Shown here: positions 1-7,200 of the stretch, piece by piece
Layout: each line of letters starts with the position of its first letter
How positions within the stretch are numbered: position 1 is the stretch's first letter
From: Burkholderiales bacterium
Lineage (GTDB): Bacteria > Pseudomonadota > Gammaproteobacteria > Burkholderiales > Casimicrobiaceae
Assembly (NCBI GenBank): GCA_031257235.1
Contig: JAIRPA010000189.1
Location: 1-9,962, forward strand
Direction of reading: 5' to 3'
DNA length: 9,962 nt
The notes under the pieces: model-generated
The model's database searches: none
What the model saw: the letters and a program-made list of their open reading frames with translations, nothing else
Told to the model about the DNA's origin: nothing
Position numbers and translations under genes: made by a program

Positions 1-2
1 TT

Positions 3-2423
3 CTTTTGACCGGCGGCATTGAAACGGGGAACGGCTCCGGTCGGGATGTGGATGGCGGCAATGTTGACGGTAGCCTCAATGCTAAGCTCGACGGGATGAC
101 CGTTTACGGCAAAACCTTAAAAGCAGGAATGCCCTGGCCGGCGCCGATCGGGAACAATACCCAACGCGCGCGTTCGATTTCCGACGTGGCGCTTGAGTAT
201 TGGGCAATGCCGCTTAACAACAATTCCAAAGACCCCATTTTGACCACGCCGGATGATCCTGCCACGTGGATGCACATCAATTTTGTCGGGATGGGTTTTG
301 GGATTAAAGGCACCTTGGATCATAAATCGCCCAAAGTATGGGCTGATCTTAAAAGCGGCGCGAGAATGTGGCCGAAACTTCCGCCGTTTCATCAACAAAT
401 CCAAACCAATAATTCTGTGGTGGACGATCTGTGGCACGCCAACGTCAACGGGTTTGCGCCGAACGAAGGCGCGCTGATTGCCGAGACTTCACCCAAAGAG
501 TTTCAAACGGCGTTTGAAGGCTTGTTGCAGGACGTGATGGTGGTTGGCAATTCGCGTTCCGGTTTGGCGTTCTCCAATCCGAATGTCACCGACGGAAAAC
601 AATTTACTTATACCGCCAAGTTTTATACCAATTGGGGCGGCGAGGTCGTCAAAAAGAGAATCGACGCGCAAGGCAACGAATCGACGAGCGTAGAAGCCTC
701 GACCAACGCTTATTTCAGTGCGATTGATAATCGCGCGGCGTGGGCAAAATCAAGAAAAGTCTTTACCTTTGACGTTCACGGGGTAGATTTATCTCCGCAA
801 GCCTCAAAACTTGCGGCGGATGTGGTGAATTATCTGCGCGGTGATGATACTTTGGAGGGCACCAAGTTTCGCAAGAGAAGACAAGTTTTAGGAGATATTG
901 TCAATGCCAAGCCGCTGGTGGTCGCAGAGCCTTTTTGTTTGAATGTTCCCGTTTCGTCCATCAGCGCGCAAACCACGGTTGAATGCGCCTACGACGAATA
1001 TGAAAATACGGGCTACGATAAATTTTTCCAACGTTATGAAAAACGCGACATGATGGTTTATGTGGCGGCGAACGACGGGATGCTTCACGCCTTCAACGCG
1101 GATTTGGAAGAGCAATGGGCGTACATGCCGGCAGCGCTTTTCCGCGCGGAGAGCGAGCAGGGCATCATCAATTTAACAAAGGCAAATAACTTCCAACACT
1201 ATTACTATATGGATGCCACGCCGGTCATGCAGGACGTTCAGTTTGGCGTGGATACCCCGGATAACCCGGAGGGCTGGCACACGGTGTTGGTCGGCGGCTT
1301 AGGTAAAGGCGGAAAAGCCTTCTATGCGTTGGATGTCACCGACGCTGATCCCAAAGTGGCTGCCAACAAGCGCGTTTTGTGGGAATACTCAGACGCAAAA
1401 ACGATGGGGTATTCATTCGGTGAACCGATCATCACCAAAACCAATGCCACCGTTGCCAATTGGATGAATCACAATGGCAGCAAGAAATGGACGGCCATTT
1501 TATCTTCGGGGTACAACAACCAAGACGGAAGAGGTTATCTTAATTTGGTGGATGTTGAGAGCGGCACCTTGCTGACTCAAATCAGCTTGCCCGGCGACAA
1601 CGGCACCAAAGATTCGCCGACCAACTTGGTTTATGTGTCCGGCTATATCGAAAGCGGCGCAGATCAATTGGTCACGGCGGCTTACGGCGCGGACGAAAAA
1701 GGGAACCTCTGGCGGTTTAACCTTGAGAGCTCCGATCCTTCCAAGTGGCAAGCCGACAAACTCGCGGAGTTTCGTAACAATGGCGGCGCTCAATACGTGA
1801 CGACCGATCCGACTTATGCGGTGGTGAACGATCAACGTTGGGTGATGATCGGCACGGGCGGCTTTAGAAACGATAACGATTTAAACAATACGGGGATTAG
1901 AAATACGTTTTATACCCTTCCCGACGGAGACCTTGAAAGCGCGAAGCAAGGCGGTCAACCCTTGACCCGCGGTAATTTGGTTTCGTTATCGGAATCCGGC
2001 ATTAACGGCAATTTATCCAACCACAACGGCTGGTACATGGACTTTGAGCCGGGGTATCACGCCAACGTGAAGCCGGTGGCGATCAGTAATGTGGTAGCTT
2101 ATGCGGTCAATAAGTATGAGGATTCGGCAAGCACCAAAGACCCGTGTAAGACGGGCGCGTTTACCGGAAAACTCTATATTCGTGATATTGCTACCGGTAA
2201 TTCCTTGTTAAAGGGGTCGTCTGAAATCTTTGATAAAGGCATTGCCTCCATTGACTTGGTGAAAACCGTGGATTCAAACGGCAAAGAACACTTGGGCTTT
2301 TTGGTCAAAAGCATGGATGCGGACAGCGAAGCTCGGTATTTTGAAATCAAAGAAACCGGGAAGGGCAAAAAAGCGGACTTTACGCCGGAGCGTGTGAATA
2401 TCCGAAGCATCACGAAGCAATAA
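3..2423 (+). CDS. pilY1: PilY1/PilC-type type IV pilus tip-associated protein, 3' part (5' end outside window)
   Basis: The frame is open to the left edge and the first possible start (TTG at 6) has no room for a ribosome site, so this is the last ~806 residues of a longer protein. PilY1 proteins sit at the tip of type IV pili and serve in pilus assembly, adhesion and twitching. The C-terminal beta-propeller domain (Neisseria PilC family) begins near residue 290 (RRQVLGDIVNAKPLVV). It shows the family hallmarks VYVAANDGMLHAF (~351-363), a W-A-Y-M-P stretch (~371-375), GGLGKGGKAFYALDV (~430-444), ILSSGYNN (~498-505) and GNLWRF (~566-571). The usual Asp-rich calcium loop just before GNLWRF is degenerate: at the four expected Asp positions I read E549, G551, D553 and T557. 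The N-terminal half, which in many homologues carries a von Willebrand A-like domain, is not in the window. The gene ends in TAA and is followed by a strong terminator, so it is the last gene of its transcript. Family assignment is firm; the calcium-site reading is my alignment by eye. Confidence 0.93.
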   Translation, partial: LLTGGIETGNGSGRDVDGGNVDGSLNAKLDGMTVYGKTLKAGMPWPAPIGNNTQRARSISDVALEYWAMPLNNNSKDPILTTPDDPATWMHINFVGMGFGIKGTLDHKSPKVWADLKSGARMWPKLPPFHQQIQTNNSVVDDLWHANVNGFAPNEGALIAETSPKEFQTAFEGLLQDVMVVGNSRSGLAFSNPNVTDGKQFTYTAKFYTNWGGEVVKKRIDAQGNESTSVEASTNAYFSAIDNRAAWAKSRKVFTFDVHGVDLSPQASKLAADVVNYLRGDDTLEGTKFRKRRQVLGDIVNAKPLVVAEPFCLNVPVSSISAQTTVECAYDEYENTGYDKFFQRYEKRDMMVYVAANDGMLHAFNADLEEQWAYMPAALFRAESEQGIINLTKANNFQHYYYMDATPVMQDVQFGVDTPDNPEGWHTVLVGGLGKGGKAFYALDVTDADPKVAANKRVLWEYSDAKTMGYSFGEPIITKTNATVANWMNHNGSKKWTAILSSGYNNQDGRGYLNLVDVESGTLLTQISLPGDNGTKDSPTNLVYVSGYIESGADQLVTAAYGADEKGNLWRFNLESSDPSKWQADKLAEFRNNGGAQYVTTDPTYAVVNDQRWVMIGTGGFRNDNDLNNTGIRNTFYTLPDGDLESAKQGGQPLTRGNLVSLSESGINGNLSNHNGWYMDFEPGYHANVKPVAISNVVAYAVNKYEDSASTKDPCKTGAFTGKLYIRDIATGNSLLKGSSEIFDKGIASIDLVKTVDSNGKEHLGFLVKSMDADSEARYFEIKETGKGKKADFTPERVNIRSITKQ

Positions 2424-2450
2424 CCATTGCCACACAACATCATGGCGCAA

Positions 2451-2486
2451 CTTCGGGCTAAGCGGGTCTTAGCCCGAAGTTTTTTT
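2451..2486 (+). terminator. Intrinsic terminator of the pilY1 transcript
   Basis: A perfect 12-bp stem (CTTCGGGCTAAG at 2451-2462 with CTTAGCCCGAAG at 2468-2479) has a 5-base loop (CGGGT) and is followed directly by seven T (2480-2486). It starts 27 bases after the pilY1 stop codon. There is no matching A-tract on the left, so it should work mainly for rightward transcription. Confidence 0.93.
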
Positions 2487-2508
2487 ATGGAGGGTAGGGC
2501 GACGGTAC

Positions 2509-2557
2509 CGGGGTTCCGAATGCAAAACGCGAAATTGAACAAAAACGCGGAATCCCG
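2509..2557. repeat. Imperfect inverted repeat (10-bp arms) in repeat-rich gap
   Basis: CGGGGTTCCG at 2509-2518 pairs with CGGAATCCCG at 2548-2557, 10 bp including one G-T wobble, around a 29-base A-rich centre that itself holds two CGCG boxes. The layout resembles a tiny palindromic or MITE-like unit next to the terminator. No coding function is seen. Together with the two entries that follow it fills most of the 2424-2746 gap. Confidence 0.5.
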
Positions 2558-2560
2558 TAG

Positions 2561-2580
2561 GGGCGAGGCTTGCCTCGCCC
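2561..2580. repeat. Perfect palindrome GGGCGAGGC-TT-GCCTCGCCC
   Basis: Nine-base arms (2561-2569 and 2572-2580) separated by two T. No T-tract follows, so it is not an intrinsic terminator. It looks like one palindromic module of a dispersed REP-type repeat, and it sits directly before copy 1 of the two-hairpin repeat. Confidence 0.6.
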
Positions 2581-2586
2581 GCGAGG

Positions 2587-2687
2587 ATGAAAAATCGGAT
2601 TGCGGATCAAGTCCGCAATGACGCCGCTTTTAGCGGCGTGTGGATTCTGCGACTTCGTTTGCAGATGCAAACATGCTCTTCAATGAC
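2587..2687 (+). repeat. REP-like two-hairpin repeat, copy 1 (full length)
   Basis: Three modules in order. Hairpin A is ATTGCGGA (2599-2606), loop TCAAG, TCCGCAAT (2612-2619). Hairpin B is ACGCCGCT (2621-2628), loop TTT, AGCGGCGT (2632-2639). The tail contains GATTCTGCGACTT (2643-2655), a small palindrome GTTTGCA-GA-TGCAAAC (2657-2672) and CAATGAC (2681-2687). The same modules recur at 3918-4085, 9451-9476 (tail only, inverted) and 9898-9962. The hairpin stems differ between copies by paired changes. Translations of this stretch give short peptides with no start signals, so I do not call a gene. Confidence 0.8.
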
Positions 2688-2693
2688 AAGGGA

Positions 2694-2721
2694 TTGATTG
2701 GGATTGTGTGTCGGTTATAAT
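2694..2721 (+). promoter_or_regulatory. Sigma-70 type promoter of the lipoprotein gene
   Basis: A perfect -10 box TATAAT (2716-2721) lies 16 bases after TTGATT (2694-2699), a 4/6 match to the -35 consensus. Transcription would start near 2728, giving a leader of about 19 bases before the ATG at 2747. This placement also rules out the GTG at 2708 as start, since it would be upstream of the transcript. The -35 box overlaps the end of the repeat block, so the repeat abuts the promoter. Confidence 0.6.
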
Positions 2722-2746
2722 TGTTTTTTTGGATTTATTGGGCGAG

Positions 2747-3862
2747 ATGAAAAAACTAATTGCATTATTTGCATTGTTGACTTTATTGGGCTGTGATTCC
2801 GGAGAGAGGCTATCTCATAGTAACATTGATGAGTGGGAAAAGTCAGATAACCCCTCTATTGCGGCGGTAGACTATTATTGCAATGAGCGGCTACTCGATA
2901 CCAAAGCTAAGTCTTGTTTTGCCGTATCCGATCTTCCCAAAGATTGGAAACACTTCGGGAATGCGGTTTTTTATTTGTATCAAAATAGACCGGATTTGTT
3001 TTTGGTTGAGCTGGGTAAAATTGACAACCATGAATCTGTTTGGTATCAAGCGGGCAAGTTGTCTGAAGCGCTTTTTATGAATAACATGAAAAACGCGCGT
3101 CTATATTTAAATTGGTTCAGTAATCATAAAGCAACTAACGTAGAAGATATTTTTGTTTTAGAATCCAGATCACAATATTTGTTGGATTTTTCAGGAAATT
3201 TTGAAGGGCTCAAGAAGTTACTTAGTCAAATCCCCCGAAAAACTGTTGTATCAAGCGATGGTCTTGTAATTAAACAAAATTATGTCTATATACGCGACAA
3301 CGATCAAAGGAGCGCGATAAAACTACTCAACGAGCATAAAAACACTCATACAAAAGAAGATTATAATTACGTAGCGATGCGGTATTATTACGAGACCAAC
3401 GATTGGAAGGCGGCCAAAAAATTATATTCAAAAAATGACTATTCCTCAACAAAGTATACTTACGGCTTGTTGCGTACTCTTAATGGATATGTGGATGATG
3501 AACATCTGCTCATCGCGGCATTGAAAGAATTAGGCTGTGGAATGGATATAGTATTGCCCACAATATTTACACTTTTATATGAAAATAAATCAAATGTCGT
3601 TAATAAGATTAAAGATGCTTGCTTAACAATGGATGAGGATTTTTTTAAAAATTATTGGGCTGAATCGGCTGACTATCATACATTGCAAGCACTATTCTTT
3701 CGTGGCATTAAAAATGAGCCGATGGCTTTGTGGCACATCAATAAAGCGATTTCTTTTTCTCCAAAAAGTTATTGGGCAAATAAAGTCAAATCATCTCTGT
3801 GCGGTGACGACACGGACTGCCGAAGGGAAACTGATGAAGTGATTTATCTTTACGATTATTGA
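2747..3862 (+). CDS. Unrecognised AT-rich lipoprotein, helical repeat-like (371 aa)
   Basis: I do not recognise a named family. The start at 2747 is chosen because it gives a clean lipoprotein signal: MKK, a hydrophobic stretch LIALFALLTL, then the lipobox LLGC with Cys16 as the likely lipidated residue. Residue +2 is Asp, which in Escherichia coli keeps lipoproteins in the inner membrane; whether that rule holds here is unknown. The ribosome site before this ATG is poor (GGGCGAG next to the ATG). The mature part looks alpha-helical, with patches such as NDWKAAKKLYSKNDYSS and ALWHINKAISFSPKSYWAN that resemble degenerate tetratricopeptide or Sel1-like repeats; this is a guess from pattern only. 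The gene is clearly more AT-rich than its neighbours: sample lines at 3121 and 3481 have 15 and 26 G+C of 60, against 34 of 60 at 5761 in the activase gene. That, and its position between repeat blocks with its own promoter, suggests acquisition by transfer. No partner gene is adjacent. Confidence 0.75.
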   Translation: MKKLIALFALLTLLGCDSGERLSHSNIDEWEKSDNPSIAAVDYYCNERLLDTKAKSCFAVSDLPKDWKHFGNAVFYLYQNRPDLFLVELGKIDNHESVWYQAGKLSEALFMNNMKNARLYLNWFSNHKATNVEDIFVLESRSQYLLDFSGNFEGLKKLLSQIPRKTVVSSDGLVIKQNYVYIRDNDQRSAIKLLNEHKNTHTKEDYNYVAMRYYYETNDWKAAKKLYSKNDYSSTKYTYGLLRTLNGYVDDEHLLIAALKELGCGMDIVLPTIFTLLYENKSNVVNKIKDACLTMDEDFFKNYWAESADYHTLQALFFRGIKNEPMALWHINKAISFSPKSYWANKVKSSLCGDDTDCRRETDEVIYLYDY

Positions 3863-3899
3863 TATTTGTCCTTTGTGTTGATGCCGCGTTTGGGCGGCT

Positions 3900-3916
3900 G
3901 ACGCGCAAAGCGCGTC
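3900..3916. repeat. Short palindromic hairpin GACGCGC-AAA-GCGCGTC
   Basis: Seven-base perfect stem with a 3-base loop, 37 bases after the lipoprotein stop codon. What follows is A-rich rather than T-rich, so it is not a normal intrinsic terminator for the lipoprotein gene. A weaker stem GCCGC/GCGGC lies just before it (3882-3897). It may shield the mRNA 3' end or be a repeat module. Confidence 0.5.
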
Positions 3917-3917
3917 G

Positions 3918-4085
3918 AAAAACAAAAAACCGGATTGCGGGTCTGCCTGCCTGCGGCAGGGCTGCCCGCAATGACGAGGCAGGCGAGGGATGGTCGTAAA
4001 AGTTGGATTTCGCGCTTATTTGCCATTCGGTCTGCCGCTTCGCGGCGTGGATTCTGCGACTTCGTTTCGGGCGCGCTTAAATGAC
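3918..4085 (+). repeat. REP-like two-hairpin repeat, copy 2 (mosaic, interrupted)
   Basis: Hairpin A is present as ATTGCGGG (3934-3941) and CCCGCAAT (3965-3972), but its 5-base loop is replaced by 23 bases that hold another palindrome, CCTGC-G-GCAGG (3950-3960). The flank GAAAAAC...CGG before it and ATGACG after it match the other copies. Hairpin B is displaced about 60 bases to the right as GCCGC-TTC-GCGGC (4034-4046). It is followed by the shared tail GATTCTGCGACTT (4050-4062) and GCGCTTAAATGAC (4073-4085). The order of modules is that of copy 1, with insertions between them. Confidence 0.72.
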
Positions 4086-4130
4086 GGCGTGAGATTGAGG
4101 TTACATTCGGAAGCGCGGTATCTCTGCGCA

Positions 4131-4170
4131 TTTCCTACAAAAAATCGTCGGGGTCCCCCCGCGATTTTTT
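4131..4170. terminator. Bidirectional terminator-like hairpin with one-base bulge, element copy 1
   Basis: AAAAAATCG (4139-4147) pairs with CGATTTTTT (4162-4170), and CGGGG (4149-4153) pairs with CCCCG (4157-4161) around a TCC loop. T4148 is left unpaired on the left arm. The A and T tracts at both ends suit termination in both directions, as needed between the convergent lipoprotein gene and the activase gene. The preceding TTTCCTACAAAAAA and the bulge recur in a sister element at 9487-9524. Confidence 0.75.
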
Positions 4171-4197
4171 GGAAATCTCAACCGGCAAACCCGAACT

Positions 4198-4248
4198 GCC
4201 CAAAAGTAGGTTTTCACTTTTGGGCATAGGGTGTAGGTTTTCACTTTT
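4198..4248. repeat. 10-bp hairpin and paired 16-bp direct repeat downstream of the activase gene
   Basis: GCCCAAAAGT (4198-4207) pairs perfectly with ACTTTTGGGC (4216-4225) over an 8-base loop. The 16-mer GTAGGTTTTCACTTTT occurs at 4206-4221, overlapping the hairpin, and again at 4233-4248. The second copy lacks the left arm and cannot form the same hairpin. It lies in the 3' trailer of the leftward activase mRNA, 25 or more bases past the stop codon, and may be a trailer structure or repeat debris. Confidence 0.55.
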
Positions 4249-4255
4249 TGCCGAA

Positions 4256-4268
4256 CCCCTGATTCCTG
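4256..4268 (-). repeat. Inverted copy of the AGGAATCAGGG repeat
   Basis: CCCCTGATTCCTG is the exact reverse complement of CAGGAATCAGGGG found at 9429-9441 on the other side of the TetR-activase operon. It ends five bases before the activase stop codon region. Confidence 0.6.
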
Positions 4269-4272
4269 CTCC

Positions 4273-7200
4273 CTATACTGTATCCACAACTTCTTCTTTG
4301 GCGTTTTGGATTAAAAAGTGCAAACGGTTCAAGAGGTTGGCTTCGGAGGCGCCGCTGTCTAAATCCAAGAAAAGCATACTCAACGAAGGATACAAATCAC
4401 GGATGCGTTTCTCGATGCCTTTGGCGACCACATGATTGGCGATGCAACCAAAGGGTTGTAAACCCACCGCGCCGGAAATGCCGTTTTTTGCAAACGCAAT
4501 CAGCTCTGCGGCAATCAGCCAACCTTCGCCGTATTGCCCCGCCAAATTCACCACGCGCTCCGCCTCCCGCGCTTCTTCATAGATATTCGGGAACGGAATA
4601 AAGTAGGGGAACGCCGATGCAATTCTATTGATCTTTGATAAGTAATAACGAATCGCCCCGTAAATCAATTTGTCGATGTAGGGGATCGATCCTTTGTGTT
4701 TTAAATGGCGTTCGATATTGACACGATAATTCGGCAATTCCTGCAAAAAGAAATTGGAAAGCGGCGAGACCACCGGCTCGATGCCTTGTTCAATCAACCA
4801 TTCCACAATATTCTTGTTGCCGATTGAATTGTATTTCACGTAAATTTCGCCGACAATGCCGACGCGCGAAACGGTTTTATGAGAGTCAACTATAGCGTTG
4901 AATGCCGTTGCCGCTTGGGCAAGCAAACGATAAAACCCACCCACGTCTTTGGCAAGAATACAATCCGTGCCGGCTTTTATATAATCGTCGCGCAGTTTGG
5001 CGGCAGCACCGCGCGTGATTTCACGCGGCGCGGCGGCATGATACATATTGCCGATCGCGTCTGCGTAAAGCGTGCCGACAATCAATAAACGCAAATGAGA
5101 CGACCAATTCAATTCAAAGCCGGGTTGCTCAATGGAGGACGCCCCCGCCGCTGTGGCCACCGACACCACCGGTACATCGCCAAAGCCTGCCGCAATCATG
5201 GCTTTTTTAATCAAACCCAAATAACTCGACGCGCGACATTGTCCGCCGGTTTGTGTGATACCGATTGCAATATCGTTACGTTGGTATTTGCCGGATTTAA
5301 GCGCGCGCACAATGTCACCCACCACCAACGTTGCCGGATAACAGACTTCGTTATTGGCATATTGCAAACCGTAATCAATAGAATGTTGATCGGCAGGCGG
5401 CAAGGTTTCAATGCGATACCCCATCACTTTTAAGACAGCCTCAATAAAAGGCGAATAAACTTCAGAGAAAAACGGCGCGAGGATCGTGCGGCGTTTGTCT
5501 TCCAACGTAAAAGGCGGCGTGTTGGGCGCGGGCATCGTTTTGCCGACAAAGGTAATCGGTTGTGCGGGAACCTCTCGGGTAAGCGCCGCGGATTCCGGCA
5601 GGCGGCGGAAGGTCAAACTTTCCACCAAAGAACGTATCCGCAATTTCAACGAACCTAAATTATTGATGTCGTCGATTTTTAATAAGGTATGGCTTTTGCC
5701 GGCGCGCCGCAAGGTATCGCCGATTTCATCGTTCATGAAGGCGTCAGGACCGCAACCAAATGAAGTCAACTGGACAAAATGAACATGCGCGGGCTCTTGG
5801 GCAACCCACTGCGCCGCCTTCAAAATTCTATTCGAGTAAATCCATTGGTTGGGGTTGACCGGACGCTTAGGTGTTAAATCTTTAAAGCGCACAATGTCTT
5901 CATTGATCACGTCCACACCAAACGCGGCAATCATTTCCGCCACGCGGTGTTGAATTAAATGATCGGTGTGATACGGGCGACCGGCCAGCACGATCAACAA
6001 TCGCCCTTCTTTTTCCGCAGAGGCGGCAATCGCGTGATTTTTTTCGGCAAGCTCAATTAAATGATTTTTCTGAACATCCTGCGCTTTGGCAAAAGCGTGC
6101 TTAAAAATAGGTTCGGGCACGCCTAAGGTTTTGACCATGTATTGACGACACGCGCGTTCCAATAAAAGATCGTCGTCAAAGTTAATCACGGGTGTGTCTA
6201 AAGGAATGTTGTATTTACCCTGAGGATCAATCGCACTTCGGATTACATCCGAATAGCCGGTCACGATCGGGCAATTAAAACTATTGACGCGCGATTTTTC
6301 TTCGTGTTTTTCGATCACGACAAAAGGCATGAAAATACGATCGACCTTTTTCTCGATCAAATCAAAAATGTGACCATGAACCAGTTTGGCAGGAAAACAA
6401 ATGTTGTCCGACATCACCGTGGCGACGCCTTTTTCATACAACGAAAACGTGGAGCGTTCGGATAGCGTTACCTTCAAACCCGCTTCGGAAAAAAGCGTGC
6501 GCCAGAACGGATGATTTTCATAGTAATTCAACGCGCGGGGAATGCCGAGGGTCAATTGATGCGCGGGCGTATTTTTAAGCGCGTTCGCCGCCGCTTCGGT
6601 TGGCACCACGCGCTTGGCAATCTTATTGTATTTAAACGGAAAGATATTGCGACCTTCTTTGGCGGACGTGCCGCGATTGGTAAAGACTTTCTCGCATTTG
6701 TTGCCCGAATAAAAGGTATTGCCGTTATCGAATAAATACTTGCGCACGGCGCATTGGTTTTCACAACCCGGACAAATGGTTTCTTCGGTGGCAGGTGTGA
6801 CCGCCGTGACCAATTCCTCCAAACCTTTTTGAGCATGGGAGGAGGGGGTTCGTCTTGCGTGCAATGCCGCTCCATAGGCGCCCATTAACTCCGGCGCGTC
6901 GGTAAAGACAACGTCGCGCCCCGTTAATTGCTCTAACGCGCGCACTACCGCGTGGTTTCGCATCGTACCGCCTTGCACCACAATGTGCGCGCCGAGTTCA
7001 TCGGGCGTGCGCAGTTTTAATACTTTATACAAACAATTTTTCACGACAGAATAGGCAAGTCCGGCGGCAATGTCGTCTAAAGTGGCGCCTTCGCGCAAAG
7101 ATTGTTTGACTTTGGAATTCATAAACACGGTACAGCGCGTGCCAAGATCACACGGATTTTTTGCCTGTGACGCGGTTTGTGCAAACGCCTGCGCGGTTTT

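Noticed and set aside
2427..2670. Small open frames on both strands in the 2427-2670 gap
   Set aside because: They run through the terminator and the palindromic repeats; the peptides (for example with the VIADLIRNP string) are the kind produced by translating dispersed repeats.
2708..2746. GTG start at 2708 for the lipoprotein (384 aa)
   Set aside because: It lies upstream of the TATAAT box and would bury the lipoprotein signal; the ATG at 2747 gives a clean signal and lipobox.
3900..3916. Hairpin as the intrinsic terminator of the lipoprotein gene
   Set aside because: Followed by an A-rich stretch with no T-tract; the hairpin at 4139-4170 fits better.
3786..4289. Several short open frames on both strands between the lipoprotein and activase genes
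   Set aside because: All lie in repeats and hairpins, have no ribosome sites and resemble no protein.
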